Origin: Pirellulales bacterium
GTDB taxonomy: Bacteria > Planctomycetota > Planctomycetia > Pirellulales > Thermoguttaceae
Length of the DNA: 33,346 nucleotides
Direction: 5' to 3'
Assembly (NCBI GenBank): GCA_016935315.1
Contig: JAFGRD010000122.1
Location: forward strand, 1 to 33,346
In this document: one piece after another, positions 9,824 through 21,129 of the stretch
How positions within the stretch are numbered: the first letter of the stretch is position 1
Layout of the letters: every line of letters begins with the position of its first letter
Notes under the pieces: generated by a model
The model's database searches: none
Seen by the model: only the letters and a program-made list of their open reading frames with translations
What the model was told of the DNA's origin: nothing
Made by a program: the position numbers and the translations under genes

Positions 9824-11251
<1,428 letters not shown>

Positions 11252-11278
11252 CCTCGTTCCGTCCACTTTCCGGGCTCC

Positions 11279-12181
11279 ATGGATATCGAAGCACTCCGCA
11301 TTTTTTGCAGCGTCGTGCGGAACCAGAGTGTCTCCCTCGGCGCGTCGGCCCATCGGATCAGCCAATCGGCGGCGACCCAACGCATCAAGCGGCTGGAAGA
11401 ACACTTCGGCTGCAAGTTGCTCGACCGCCAGCGGCGGCCCTTTGCGCTGACGCCCGCGGGAAGACTCTGCTATCAAAAGAGCCAGGAAATCCTCGACCGG
11501 TACGACGCCATGGAGGGGCGGCTGCGCGCCCTCAGCGCCGAGGTCGCCGGCAACCTCCGCGTGGCGGCGATTTATTCGGTGGGGCTGTACACCTTGCGCG
11601 AAAGCATCGAGCAGTTCATGCGGAAGTATCCGAAGGTGAACGTCCGCCTGGAGTACCGACGCCCCGGCGACGTCTACGAAACGGTCTTCAACGACGGCGT
11701 CCATGTGGGTATCGTCTCCTACCCGCTGGCTTCGGGCCAACTCAACGTGGTGCCCCTGGCAGACGAGGAAATGGTGCTGGTGTGCCATCCCAAGCACCGG
11801 TTGGCGGGCCGCGACACCGTGGACGTGCGAGACCTGGCCGGCGAAGACTACGTGGCGTTCGAGCGCGACTTGCCCATCCGCAAGGAAACGGACCGTTTCT
11901 TCGAGCAGCATGGGATCCAAGTGAATCCCGTGATGGAATTCGACAACGTCGAGACAGTCAAGGACGCCGTGGAAATCGACGCCGGCGTGAGCGTCTTGCC
12001 GGAACCCACCGTGCGAAAAGAGGTCCGCAGCGGCCGGCTGGCTGCTGCCCGCCTGCTCGGAGGCAATCTCTGCCGTCCGCTCGGCCTCATCCACCGGGAC
12101 CGCAAAACCCTGCCGACGGCGGCGCTGAAGTTCATCGAAGTAGTCGCCCGTGAATCGCCGGCAGGGGACGGCGGCAAGTGA
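11279..12181 (+). CDS. LysR-family transcriptional regulator
   Basis: A 300-residue protein of standard LysR size. Residues 1-60 form the winged helix-turn-helix, with SLGASAHRISQSAATQRIKRLE as the recognition region and the typical LLDR..RPFALTPAG wing. Residues about 90-290 form the effector-binding periplasmic-binding-protein fold. It starts 27 bp after gdhA in the same direction with no visible terminator between them, so it is probably read from the gdhA transcript. No strong Shine-Dalgarno sequence precedes the ATG. The context suggests control of gdhA or the downstream nfn genes, but the effector is unknown; LysR proteins more often sit divergent from their targets. Confidence 0.88.
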   Translation: MDIEALRIFCSVVRNQSVSLGASAHRISQSAATQRIKRLEEHFGCKLLDRQRRPFALTPAGRLCYQKSQEILDRYDAMEGRLRALSAEVAGNLRVAAIYSVGLYTLRESIEQFMRKYPKVNVRLEYRRPGDVYETVFNDGVHVGIVSYPLASGQLNVVPLADEEMVLVCHPKHRLAGRDTVDVRDLAGEDYVAFERDLPIRKETDRFFEQHGIQVNPVMEFDNVETVKDAVEIDAGVSVLPEPTVRKEVRSGRLAAARLLGGNLCRPLGLIHRDRKTLPTAALKFIEVVARESPAGDGGK

Positions 12182-12261
12182 CTTCCCGGCGCGGCAAAGC
12201 CGCCGAGGCCTCGCGGCGTCTCGCGTCGCCGCCCGGCCCGGTGGAGCGGGAATCCTCAGCC

Positions 12262-12331
12262 GGTGGGGAGGGAAAAAGCAAGGCCACTGCGCGTCCTTCC
12301 CCATTTCAGATATACTCAAGTTGTTCTCTTG
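12262..12331. mobile_element. Degenerate two-hairpin element remnant (copy D)
   Basis: The stretch aaagcaaggccactgcgcgt matches copy A hairpin 2 (around 145-164) with two differences. It is followed, as in copy A, by an end resembling its terminal repeat (tatactcaagttgttctctt at 12311-12330 against 178-197). A short imperfect hairpin remains (about 12264-12271 with 12295-12303). The left half is not convincing; a gcggcaaagccgc-type hairpin near 12190 could be the other hairpin. It lies in the 177-bp gap between the LysR gene and nfnA. Confidence 0.45.
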
Positions 12332-12358
12332 CCGGTCCCCAAGGCGGTGTCCCGTACC

Positions 12359-13198
12359 ATGTTCAAGATCCTTCGAAAGACCGAGTTGGCGCCCGATATC
12401 TGGGAAATGGAAGTGGCGGCGCCCCAGATCGCGCAGAAGGCCCGGCCCGGACAGTTCGTCGTCGCCATGGCCGACGAACGGGGGGAGCGTATCCCCTTGA
12501 CAATCGCCGATTTCACTCCCGACGCAGGGTCGATCACCCTGGTGGTGATGGTCGTGGGAACCAGCACGGTGAAGCTCTCGCGGCTCGGGGAAGGCGACAA
12601 GCTCTACGCGTTGATCGGCCCCCTGGGGCACGCTTCCCGGATCGAGCCGTGCCAGGCGGTCGCCATGGTGGCAGGCGGCGTGGGCGCCGCGCCCGTCTAC
12701 CCGATCGCCAGGGCGTTCCACCAACAGGGAAGCCGCGTGATCACGATCCAGGGTGCCCGTCACAAAGCGCTCCTGTTCTGGACCGATCGGCTGGCCTCGG
12801 TCAGCCAGCAGCACCAGGTCACGACCGACGACGGGTCGGCCGGCCACAAGGGGCTCGTCACCGAGACGCTGAAGGAGGTGCTGGCGGCCGACACGCAGAA
12901 GCAGATCGGCTGTGTCTATGCCATCGGGCCCACGCCCATGATGGAGTTCTGTGCGAAGACCACGGAACCGTTCGGGGTGAAGACGGTCGTCAGCCTGAAT
13001 TCGATCATGGTCGACGGCACCGGGATGTGTGGTGGGTGCCGTGTCGAAGTCGGCGGCCGGACGTTCTTCACCTGCATCGACGGTCCGGAATTCGACGGCC
13101 ATCAGGTGAATTGGGAGTTGCTCACGGCGCGCCAGAAAACCTATCGCCACCAGGAAAACTGTGCGTTCGAGAAGACGCTGAATACGCGGACCGGCTGA
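12359..13198 (+). CDS. nfnA: NfnA-type FAD/[2Fe-2S] subunit of ferredoxin:NADP oxidoreductase
   Basis: A 279-residue protein of the ferredoxin-NADP-reductase superfamily, also annotated as SudB. The N-terminal FAD-binding barrel carries ERIPLTIAD, and the NAD-binding half carries AGGVGAAPVYPIARAF. The C-terminus has a [2Fe-2S] site with C224, C227 and C239. Asp219 sits where dihydroorotate-dehydrogenase reductases have a fourth Cys; three Cys plus one Asp is the arrangement described for NfnA. ATG 12359 is preceded by AAGGCGG. Nfn couples NADH and reduced ferredoxin to NADP+ reduction by flavin electron bifurcation. The partner gene nfnB follows, now separated by an inserted element. The alternative is a sulfide dehydrogenase beta subunit. 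Confidence 0.8.
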   Translation: MFKILRKTELAPDIWEMEVAAPQIAQKARPGQFVVAMADERGERIPLTIADFTPDAGSITLVVMVVGTSTVKLSRLGEGDKLYALIGPLGHASRIEPCQAVAMVAGGVGAAPVYPIARAFHQQGSRVITIQGARHKALLFWTDRLASVSQQHQVTTDDGSAGHKGLVTETLKEVLAADTQKQIGCVYAIGPTPMMEFCAKTTEPFGVKTVVSLNSIMVDGTGMCGGCRVEVGGRTFFTCIDGPEFDGHQVNWELLTARQKTYRHQENCAFEKTLNTRTG

Positions 13199-13230
13199 TC
13201 CGAGTCCCGGGCGGGGGCATAACACCCAGA

Positions 13231-13463
13231 CTGCACTTTCTGAAAAAACGGCACTTAGGCCTATATGAAAGAGGAAAGGCGCGCAGCGGCTTGGCTCTTT
13301 CATGGCGATTCTTCCCGCGTCAGGCCCTGCCGGCGGGTTGTCGAAAAACCATGCGTCCGATGGCAGGACACGCAGCGATGCGAAGTCGAAACTGAGGGAA
13401 ACGCGGCGACGCCGCCTTTCCCCCAATTTGTAGGCCTAAGTGCCGTTTTTTCAGAAAGTGCAG
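13231..13463. mobile_element. Complete 233-bp MITE with perfect 33-bp inverted repeats (copy B)
   Basis: Positions 13231-13263 and 13431-13463 are perfect 33-bp inverted repeats (outer bases ctgcactttctgaaaaaacg). The 7-base sequence acccaga flanks the element directly on both sides (13224-13230 and 13464-13470), as expected for a target-site duplication. Inside are two hairpins: atgaaagag with ctctttcat (13265-13273, 13295-13303), and a stem around 13396-13425 with a cggcgacgccg centre. Both resemble the hairpins of copy A in the reverse order. There is no coding capacity, so movement would need a transposase elsewhere. It sits between nfnA and nfnB and supplies the bases just upstream of the nfnB start codon. 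Confidence 0.88.
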
Positions 13464-13470
13464 ACCCAGA
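13464..13470. repeat. Right copy of the 7-bp target-site duplication
   Basis: acccaga is repeated at 13224-13230 on the other side of the element. Removing one copy with the element restores a 31-base nfnA-nfnB gap. The last base of this copy is the A of the nfnB ATG. Confidence 0.85.
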
Positions 13471-14882
13471 TGAACAATCCCCAGAAGCTCCCGCGAGTGG
13501 CCATGCCCGAGCGGCCGCCCCAGGAGCGCATTCATAGTTTCGACGAGGTGCCGCTGGGCTACAGTCTCGAGCAGGCTCAGAGCGAAGCGTCGCGCTGCTT
13601 GCAGTGCAAGAAGGCGCTTTGCCGCGAAGGGTGTCCGGTCCAGGTGGATATTCCGGCGTTCGTCGGGCTGATCGCCGAAGGCAAGCCTCTCGAAGCGGCG
13701 GCCAAAATCAAGGAGGCCAACTGCCTGCCGGCGGCGTGCGGGCGCGTCTGCCCTCAGGAAACTCAATGCGAGAACTACTGCATCCTCGCCAAGCAAGGCG
13801 AGCCCGTGGCGATCGGCAACCTGGAACGATTCGCCGCCGAGTATGAAAGCGAACACGGCGACTGCCGGCCCGCGCCCAAGGCTCCGCCAACCGGCAAGCG
13901 GGTGGCGGTCGTAGGAGCCGGGCCCGCCGGGCTTACGGTCGCCGGCGACCTGGCTCGCCGGGGCCACCACGTGACCGTCTTCGAGGCCTTCCACAAGGCG
14001 GGCGGCGTGTTGATCTACGGCATCCCCGAGTTCCGGCTGCCCAAACGCATTGTCGAGCGGGAAGTACAGTATCTTCGCAGCCTCGGCGTGCGATTCGAGC
14101 TGAATCAACTCGTCGGCAGGACGGTCGGCGTCGACGAACTCCTCGATCGAGAGAATCACCGGAGCTACGACGCCGTGTTCTTGGGGGTCGGCGCCGGCCT
14201 GCCGGCCGTGATGAACATCCCCGGCGAAAACCTCGGCGGCGTCTATCTCGCCAACGAGTACCTGACTCGCGTCAATCTGATGCGGGCGTACGATTTTCCC
14301 AAGTACGACACGCCGGTCGTCCGCGGAAAGAGCGTCTCTGTAATCGGCGGCGGCAACGTCGCCATGGATGCGGCGCGCACGGCTCGGCGGCTCGGGGGCC
14401 AAAGCGTGTCGATCGTCTATCGCCGTTCCATGCAAGAACTGCCCGCCCGAGCCGCAGAGGTCCACCATGCCCGCGAGGAAGGAATCGAGTTCAAAACCCT
14501 TTGCTCGCCGCTGGAGTACGTCGGCGACGATCGCGGCATGGTCCATCAGGTTCGGTGCCAGGTGATGGAATTGGGCGAGCCGGACGATTCGGGGCGCCGT
14601 CGGCCGATCCCCAAAGAGGGGGAGCAAGTCGTTCTGGATACGGATCTGGTGATCATCGCCATCGGCGCCAACGCCAATCCTACCGTGACTCGCCAGACGC
14701 CCGGGCTGGTGCTCAACAGCCGCGGATACATCCAGGTCGACCACAACGGCGTGACAAGCTGCCAGGGCGTTTGGGCAGGCGGCGACGTGGTGACCGGAAG
14801 CGCCACGGTGATCTCGGCCATGGGGGCCGCCAAGGCCGCGGCGAGCGATATCCACCGGTATTTGTGCCGCGGCGGCGAATAG
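13470..14882 (+). CDS. nfnB: NfnB-type subunit / NADPH-dependent glutamate-synthase-like flavoprotein
   Basis: A 470-residue protein of the glutamate-synthase small-subunit family (GltD/SudA/NfnB). The N-terminus carries cysteines for two [4Fe-4S] clusters: C43, C46, C51, C55 and C85, C90, C94, C100, C104. An FAD Rossmann motif, VAVVGAGPAGLTVAGDLA, starts near residue 145, and an NADP(H) motif, VSVIGGGNVAMDAA, follows. Pairing with the NfnA-like gene favours a soluble NfnAB complex over a glutamate synthase beta chain; no large glutamate-synthase subunit is present. I chose ATG 13470; an in-frame GTG at 13440 would lie inside the terminal repeat of the inserted element. Only a weak AGAAAG precedes the ATG, and it comes from that repeat. 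Confidence 0.85.
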   Translation: MNNPQKLPRVAMPERPPQERIHSFDEVPLGYSLEQAQSEASRCLQCKKALCREGCPVQVDIPAFVGLIAEGKPLEAAAKIKEANCLPAACGRVCPQETQCENYCILAKQGEPVAIGNLERFAAEYESEHGDCRPAPKAPPTGKRVAVVGAGPAGLTVAGDLARRGHHVTVFEAFHKAGGVLIYGIPEFRLPKRIVEREVQYLRSLGVRFELNQLVGRTVGVDELLDRENHRSYDAVFLGVGAGLPAVMNIPGENLGGVYLANEYLTRVNLMRAYDFPKYDTPVVRGKSVSVIGGGNVAMDAARTARRLGGQSVSIVYRRSMQELPARAAEVHHAREEGIEFKTLCSPLEYVGDDRGMVHQVRCQVMELGEPDDSGRRRPIPKEGEQVVLDTDLVIIAIGANANPTVTRQTPGLVLNSRGYIQVDHNGVTSCQGVWAGGDVVTGSATVISAMGAAKAAASDIHRYLCRGGE

Positions 14883-14903
14883 CCCGCTCTGCAACGTCTC
14901 CCG

Positions 14904-14933
14904 TCGACGGCATCGTGCTGCGAACCGTATAAT
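14904..14933 (+). promoter_or_regulatory. Candidate sigma-70 promoter for the two-component genes
   Basis: A perfect TATAAT (14928-14933) is preceded at 18 bp by TCGACG (14904-14909), a 4-of-6 match to TTGACA. It lies about 105 bases before the GTG at 15039 and just after the nfnB stop, so the kinase/regulator pair probably has its own promoter. Confidence 0.5.
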
Positions 14934-15038
14934 AGAGGGGCGACTGGAGAGACCCCTTGCTCGAACTCTTGGCAGTCGAGTTTTCCCTTCGGCATCCCTA
15001 TTGCCGGGGGTTCCTCTTTGCCATAGTGGGATGCGGCA

Positions 15039-16891
15039 GTGAACCTGCGCTCCGTCAACAACTTGATGTTCAAGATGGCATTGGGGTTCCTATTGGTATC
15101 CCTGGTGCCGCTGGGCATTGTCAGCGTCTTTTCCTTGCACGCGGGTCGTGCCCTGCTCCAGCAAATCGTCACCAACCAACTGGAGAACATGGCGGTCGAG
15201 AAGGAGCAATTGCTGGAACGCTGGCTCGCCGAGCGCAAGGCGGATCTCGAGGTGGTGGCCGCCTCCGCACCGGTGCGGAGCATGCAGTCCGAGGAGATCT
15301 CTCCCTACCTGGAGTTGGTGCAGACCCAGTATCGAACCTATCGACGATTCGTGGTGGTGGGAGCCGACGGGCAGACCATTCTGGACAGCCACCCGGACGG
15401 CCACGACGACTGGCGGGAGGAACCCTGGTACCAGGCCGGGATGCGGGGTGAGCGTTCCATGTCGGACGTCTACATGGCCGAAGCGCCGGACGAATCCGTC
15501 TTCCGATTGGCGGCGCCCATCGGCCAGACACCGGGGCCGCCGCAGGGCGTCGTTTGCGCCACGGTGACGACGGCCCCCATCGCCGAGGAGGTCCTGAAGG
15601 TTTCGCTGGGCGAGACGGGCGAGTGCTACCTGGTCGACGACACCGGCATGTTCCTGGCGCATCGCCACCCGCACCGAATTCTCAAGGAGACCATCGCCCA
15701 ATCGGAAAGCTTCGCCAATCTGTTTCGCGAGAAGGGCTTGCGACCCGTCTATCGGGACTATCGGGGGATCATGGTCTTGGGGGCCTCGCGCGCCATCCGC
15801 GGCACGGGCTGGCATCTCGTCGTCGAACAAGATGAGTCCGAGGCCTTTGCCGGTGTCCGGGGCCTGGTGCGACACATGTACGTCGCCCTGGCGATCATCG
15901 TGGTTGGGGTCCTGGCGTTCTCCGGAGTCCTGGCCTACTACATCACGGCGCCCGTCCGCGCCTTGGGCGACTCGGCCGAGGCACTCGGGAACAACGACTT
16001 CGAGGGGGCACTGCGGTGCCTGCCCGCACCGCGACGCGATGAGATTGGCACGCTGCGAAACGCCTTCGCCGAGATGGCGCAGCAGCTCCGGGACCGGCAG
16101 TCCTCGCTCGAAACGCGGGTGGGGCTGACGGAGGCCGAGCTCCAGAAGGCGGACGTGCGGCTGCAGAGCACGATCGCGGCCGCCGCGCGATCCGAGCAGC
16201 TCGCCGCCCTGGGGCGGCTGGCGTCCGGTGTGGCACATGAGATCCGTACGCCGCTGACTTCCCTGAAGCTCTATCTCCAATCGGCCCAAGACGATCTGAG
16301 CGATTCGCCGGAGCAGGCCGAAGACTTCCAGGTGGCTTCGCGCCAGATCACGCGAATCGAGACGACGATCAACCAGTTCCTCAGCTTCGCCAAGCCGCAA
16401 GAGCCCGTCCTCGAAGAAGTCGATTTCTCCAGTCTCATCGACGAAGCCCTGCTGGTGGTGCGGCCGAGGGCCAACCACCAAGGCGTCGTGGTGCAGACCC
16501 TGGTTGCGCCCGGGCTGCCGCGCGTCGACGGCGATGCGCGGCAACTGGGCGAAGTGGTCGTGAATCTGCTGGTCAACGCCTTGGAGGAAATGCCCGACGG
16601 CGGCAGTCTCCGCATCTCGGCAAGGTCCTGCAACAACCGGATCGACGGGATGACCACCCGTTGGGTTCGCATCGACGTCGCGGACGACGGGCCGGGCATC
16701 AGCCCGGCAAACCGCGAGCTGCTCTTCGAGCCGTTCTTCACCACAAAGGCTTCCGGGTCGGGGCTGGGTCTGGCGATCGTGCGTGGCACGATTCACCGCC
16801 ACGGCGGGATCATTCGCGTCAAGACGGAGCTTCAGGCCGGCACCACCTTCTCCATCTTCCTGCCGGCCACCCCGGCACACGGAGCCTCTCC

Positions 16892-16895
<4 letters not shown>
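15039..16895 (+). CDS. Membrane sensor histidine kinase (dCache-HAMP-HisKA)
   Basis: A 618-residue kinase. The first membrane helix is about residues 12-32 and the second about 282-304. The periplasmic part between them (about 35-280) resembles a double Cache sensor (DSHPDGHDDWREEPWYQAG, GETGECYLVDDTGMFLAHRH), usually for small-molecule ligands. A HAMP linker follows, then HisKA with phospho-acceptor H400 (GVAHEIRTPLTSLK). The ATPase region shows the N box, DDGPGIS (G1), FFTTK and GSGLGLA (G2). The start is GTG 15039 after GGGATG. It overlaps the regulator gene by four bases (ATGA), which indicates translational coupling. Its architecture resembles NtrB/AtoS-type partners of sigma-54 activators. 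The ligand is unknown. Confidence 0.9.
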
Positions 16896-18325
<1,430 letters not shown>

Positions 18326-18334
18326 CACGCTGGC

Positions 18335-19387
18335 TCACGCCAGAACCTCCTTGCTGAGGCCCCCCGGCGTTTCGCGAACGTATCGGGGCACCGCGTAGCC
18401 GGGCAACCGTGTGCGAAGCTGGCGAATCAGCCGAACGCCGGTCGACTGGGCTACCTCAAAATGGGCGGCGCCGGCAACCGGGTCCAACTGGTGAAGGTAG
18501 TAGGGCGCCACCCGGATGTCGATCAGTCGCTCGTACAACTCGGCCAGGATTTCGATCCGATCGTTCACGCCCCGCAGCAGCACGGCTTGCTGAAGCACCG
18601 GGATTCCGGCGTCGACCAGACGGCCCAGGGCGCCGGCCACCGAAGGGTCGATCTCGGCCGGATGATTGACGTGGACCACCACACGAGCAGACAGCCCGCC
18701 ACCGCAAAGCCACCCGAGCAACTCATCGGTGACCCGCTGCGGTATCATCACGGGCAGTCGCGTGTGGACCCGCAGTCTCCTAAGGTGGGGAACGTCCCCC
18801 AACCGCCGGGCGAGCCGGGCCAGCGACGCGTCGGGCATCGCCAGGGGATCGCCGCCGCTGAGGATGACCTCGCGGGTTGACGCATCGCCGGCGATTTGCC
18901 GCAGGGCCGGCCCCCAATCGGCGGCCGAATCGGGGGAACTGTTGTAAGGGAAGTGGCGCCGGAAACAGAAGCGGCAGTGGACGGCACACGCCCCGGCTGC
19001 TACGATGAGGGATCGGCCGCGGTACTTCGCCAGCAAGCCGGGGGCGACCAGGGCTTCGGCCTCGCCCAGCGGATCGGTGAGGTAGCCGGGCGCTTCGATC
19101 CGTTCGGCCACCCGGGGCAAGACCTGCAACAGAAGGGGGTCTTCCGGGTCACCCGGCCGGATCCGCGCCAGGTAGGGCCGCGGCACCAGCAGCGGAAACC
19201 GGCCCGCAGCACCCTTGGCAGCGGCGGCCAGCGGCGCGTCGAGTCCCAACAGCCGGCAGAGCTCGACCGGGTCGCGAACCGCGTCGGCCAAGGCCGCCTG
19301 CCAGTGAGCATACTGCGGCGCGGCGAGCGGCCGAGAAACCTCTTCCTCGGGAAAAGCTAGAATTGCCATAATGGCACATCGTACCAT
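18335..19387 (-). CDS. epmB: EF-P lysine 2,3-aminomutase (radical SAM, EpmB/KamA)
   Basis: A 350-residue radical SAM enzyme. The cluster motif C-x3-C-x2-C is at C134, C138, C141 (CAVHCRFCFRR). LSGGDPL and the QLDPVAGAAHF region fit the lysine-2,3-aminomutase family. The short length (E. coli EpmB is about 340) and lack of the C-terminal extension of fermentative KamA fit EpmB. It converts alpha-lysine to beta-lysine for EF-P modification. Start: ATG 19387 is preceded by GGGAGGG at seven bases; ATG 19369 has no binding site. It is divergent from efp with only 38 bp between start codons and converges on the response-regulator gene with nine bases between stops. Linkage to efp and epmA makes this role convincing. 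Confidence 0.92.
   Translation of the reverse strand: MVRCAIMAILAFPEEEVSRPLAAPQYAHWQAALADAVRDPVELCRLLGLDAPLAAAAKGAAGRFPLLVPRPYLARIRPGDPEDPLLLQVLPRVAERIEAPGYLTDPLGEAEALVAPGLLAKYRGRSLIVAAGACAVHCRFCFRRHFPYNSSPDSAADWGPALRQIAGDASTREVILSGGDPLAMPDASLARLARRLGDVPHLRRLRVHTRLPVMIPQRVTDELLGWLCGGGLSARVVVHVNHPAEIDPSVAGALGRLVDAGIPVLQQAVLLRGVNDRIEILAELYERLIDIRVAPYYLHQLDPVAGAAHFEVAQSTGVRLIRQLRTRLPGYAVPRYVRETPGGLSKEVLA
19364..19372 (+). promoter_or_regulatory. Candidate extended -10 promoter for efp inside the epmB start
   Basis: TGCCATAAT is an extended -10 (TGn plus CATAAT at 19367-19372) reading toward efp. It lies within the first codons of the divergent epmB gene and would give a leader of about 47 bases. 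No good -35 is visible, as is common for extended -10 promoters. Confidence 0.35.
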
Positions 19388-19425
19388 AACTGAACCCTCC
19401 CAGAAAGCAATACGGGAAGACCCAC

Positions 19426-19995
19426 GTGGCCAGTTACAGCACAAGCGACTTTCGAAAGGGCCTGAAGGTCCAGATGGACGGCGACCCGTACTTGATGATC
19501 GAATGCAATTTCGTCAAGCCGGGCAAGGGCCAGGCGTTGTACAAGTGCAAGCTGCGGAACCTGATCCGCAACACGGTCATCGACCGGACCTACAAGAGCG
19601 GCGATTCGATCGAGGCCGCCGACATCCAAGAGATCAACGCCCAGTACCTCTATCGCCAGGGCGACCAGTTCGTCTTCATGGACAACGAGAGCTACGAGCA
19701 ATACGAGCTGGCCAGGGAACAGGTCGACGACGGTTGGCGATACCTCAAGGAAGGCATGGTCTGCAGCATGCTGCTGTTCAACGGCAGCCCGATCGGCGTG
19801 ACCCCGCCCAACCACGTCGTGTTGAAAGTCGAGTATTGCGAACCGGGGGCCAAGGGCAACACGGCCACCAACGTGACCAAGCCCTGCAAGGTGGAGACCG
19901 ACACCGAGTTCGATTGCCCCTCCTTCGTTGAAATCGGCGACCTGATAAGAATCGACACGCGAACCGGCCAGTACATCGAGCGCGTGAAGGAGTAG
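19426..19995 (+). CDS. efp: Translation elongation factor P
   Basis: A 189-residue, three-domain OB/KOW protein that binds stalled ribosomes and promotes peptide bonds at polyproline runs. The loop that reaches the peptidyl-transferase centre reads VKPGKGQA, with lysine at position 34. This is the residue beta-lysylated in E. coli, and the GKG context fits. The C-terminus (GDLIRIDTRTGQYIERVKE) is typical. Start: GTG 19426 with CGGGAAGA upstream. It is followed on the same strand by epmA 132 bp later and is divergent from epmB, so the target and both modifying enzymes are side by side. The K34 route, rather than rhamnosylation (Arg32) or unmodified types, is indicated. Confidence 0.97.
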   Translation: MASYSTSDFRKGLKVQMDGDPYLMIECNFVKPGKGQALYKCKLRNLIRNTVIDRTYKSGDSIEAADIQEINAQYLYRQGDQFVFMDNESYEQYELAREQVDDGWRYLKEGMVCSMLLFNGSPIGVTPPNHVVLKVEYCEPGAKGNTATNVTKPCKVETDTEFDCPSFVEIGDLIRIDTRTGQYIERVKE

Positions 19996-20127
19996 CCGAT
20001 CGCCGCCGTCGGATACTGCCGTCGGATGCCCGGCATCGGCGCCTGGAAACGGAGTGGCTCGCGCCGGCACAACGTTGGACGGCGGAAGCCGGCGCCGTGA
20101 TCGGGTGATTTCGCCCCCGAGTGAAGA

Positions 20128-21117
20128 ATGTCGGATACTCTTGGCAACGGCCACCACGGCCCCACGGCGACGTGGCAGAACCTCCGCCTGCGAGCTGCGT
20201 TGCTGCAGCGCGTGCGGACCTTCTTCGAACAGCGGGGGTTCCTTGAGGTGGAAACCCCAATCCTCTCGGACGATACGGTCGTCGATCGGCATCTGGACCC
20301 GTTCTTCACCGAAGTACCCGGCCGCCCAGGCAACGCGCCGCGGCGGCTTTGGCTGCAAACCTCGCCCGAATTCGCCATGAAACGCCTCCTGGCCGCCGGC
20401 GGCGAGGCGATCTACCAGATCGCTCGGGTATTCCGGCGGGAAGAAGAGGGGTCGCTGCACAACCCCGAGTTCACGATGGTCGAATGGTATCGCACGGAGG
20501 AGGGCCTGGATGCGGGGATGCAACGGACCGCCGAACTGTGCGAAGTGCTCTTGGAACGCGGCCCGGCGGAGAGAATCAGCTACGCCGAGGCCTTCGAGCG
20601 CCACGTGGGCGTCGATCCGCACACGGCCGAAGTGGCCCAGTTGAACGAGGTGCTCCAGCGGTGCGGCGTCGCGCCGCCGGAGACCCTCTCGCCCGACGAC
20701 CGCGACGCGCGGCTCGATCTGCTGCTGGTCGAACGGGTGCAGCCGCACTTGGGCGTCGGGCGGCCCGTGTTGCTGTATGATTATCCCGCCAGCCAGGCGG
20801 CCTTGGCCCGCGTGCGGCCCCAAGAGCCGCCGGTGGCCGAACGGTTTGAACTGTACGTTTCCGGCATCGAGCTGGCCAACGGCTATCACGAACTGCTCGA
20901 CCCGGAGGAATTGCGGCGCCGCAACGCGGCGGCCAACGCCCTACGCCGGCGCGACGGCAAGCAGCCGCTACCCGAACAGAGCCGGCTGCTGGCCGCCATG
21001 CAGGCGGGTTTGCCGCCGGCGGTCGGTGTGTCGCTGGGGTTCGACCGCGTGGTGATGCTGGCCGCGGCAGCCAAGGGCCTGGCCGAGGTCATGGCGTTTC
21101 CGTTCGCCCGGGCGTAA
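20128..21117 (+). CDS. epmA: EF-P beta-lysine ligase (EpmA/PoxA/GenX)
   Basis: A 329-residue class II lysyl-tRNA-synthetase paralogue without the N-terminal anticodon-binding domain. The length matches E. coli EpmA (about 325). Class II motifs are visible: motif 2 with ARVFRREEEGSLHNPEFTMVEWYR and motif 3 with GVSLGFDRVVML. The substrate pocket stretch GIELANGYHEL is the EpmA version of the LysRS pocket. It activates (R)-beta-lysine and attaches it to K34 of EF-P. The neighbouring efp and epmB support this over a truncated LysRS. The hydroxylase gene epmC is not present here; it is often absent outside gammaproteobacteria. Confidence 0.94.
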   Translation: MSDTLGNGHHGPTATWQNLRLRAALLQRVRTFFEQRGFLEVETPILSDDTVVDRHLDPFFTEVPGRPGNAPRRLWLQTSPEFAMKRLLAAGGEAIYQIARVFRREEEGSLHNPEFTMVEWYRTEEGLDAGMQRTAELCEVLLERGPAERISYAEAFERHVGVDPHTAEVAQLNEVLQRCGVAPPETLSPDDRDARLDLLLVERVQPHLGVGRPVLLYDYPASQAALARVRPQEPPVAERFELYVSGIELANGYHELLDPEELRRRNAAANALRRRDGKQPLPEQSRLLAAMQAGLPPAVGVSLGFDRVVMLAAAAKGLAEVMAFPFARA

Positions 21118-21129
21118 ACTGTAGGGGTA

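Noticed and set aside
13440-13469. GTG start for nfnB inside the terminal repeat of the mobile element
   Set aside because: The ATG at 13470 is the pre-insertion start, as shown by the target duplication. The extension would come only from element sequence.
18335-19387. Fermentative lysine 2,3-aminomutase (kamA of lysine catabolism)
   Set aside because: The protein is short, lacks the extension of that enzyme and lies next to efp and epmA, so the EF-P role fits better.
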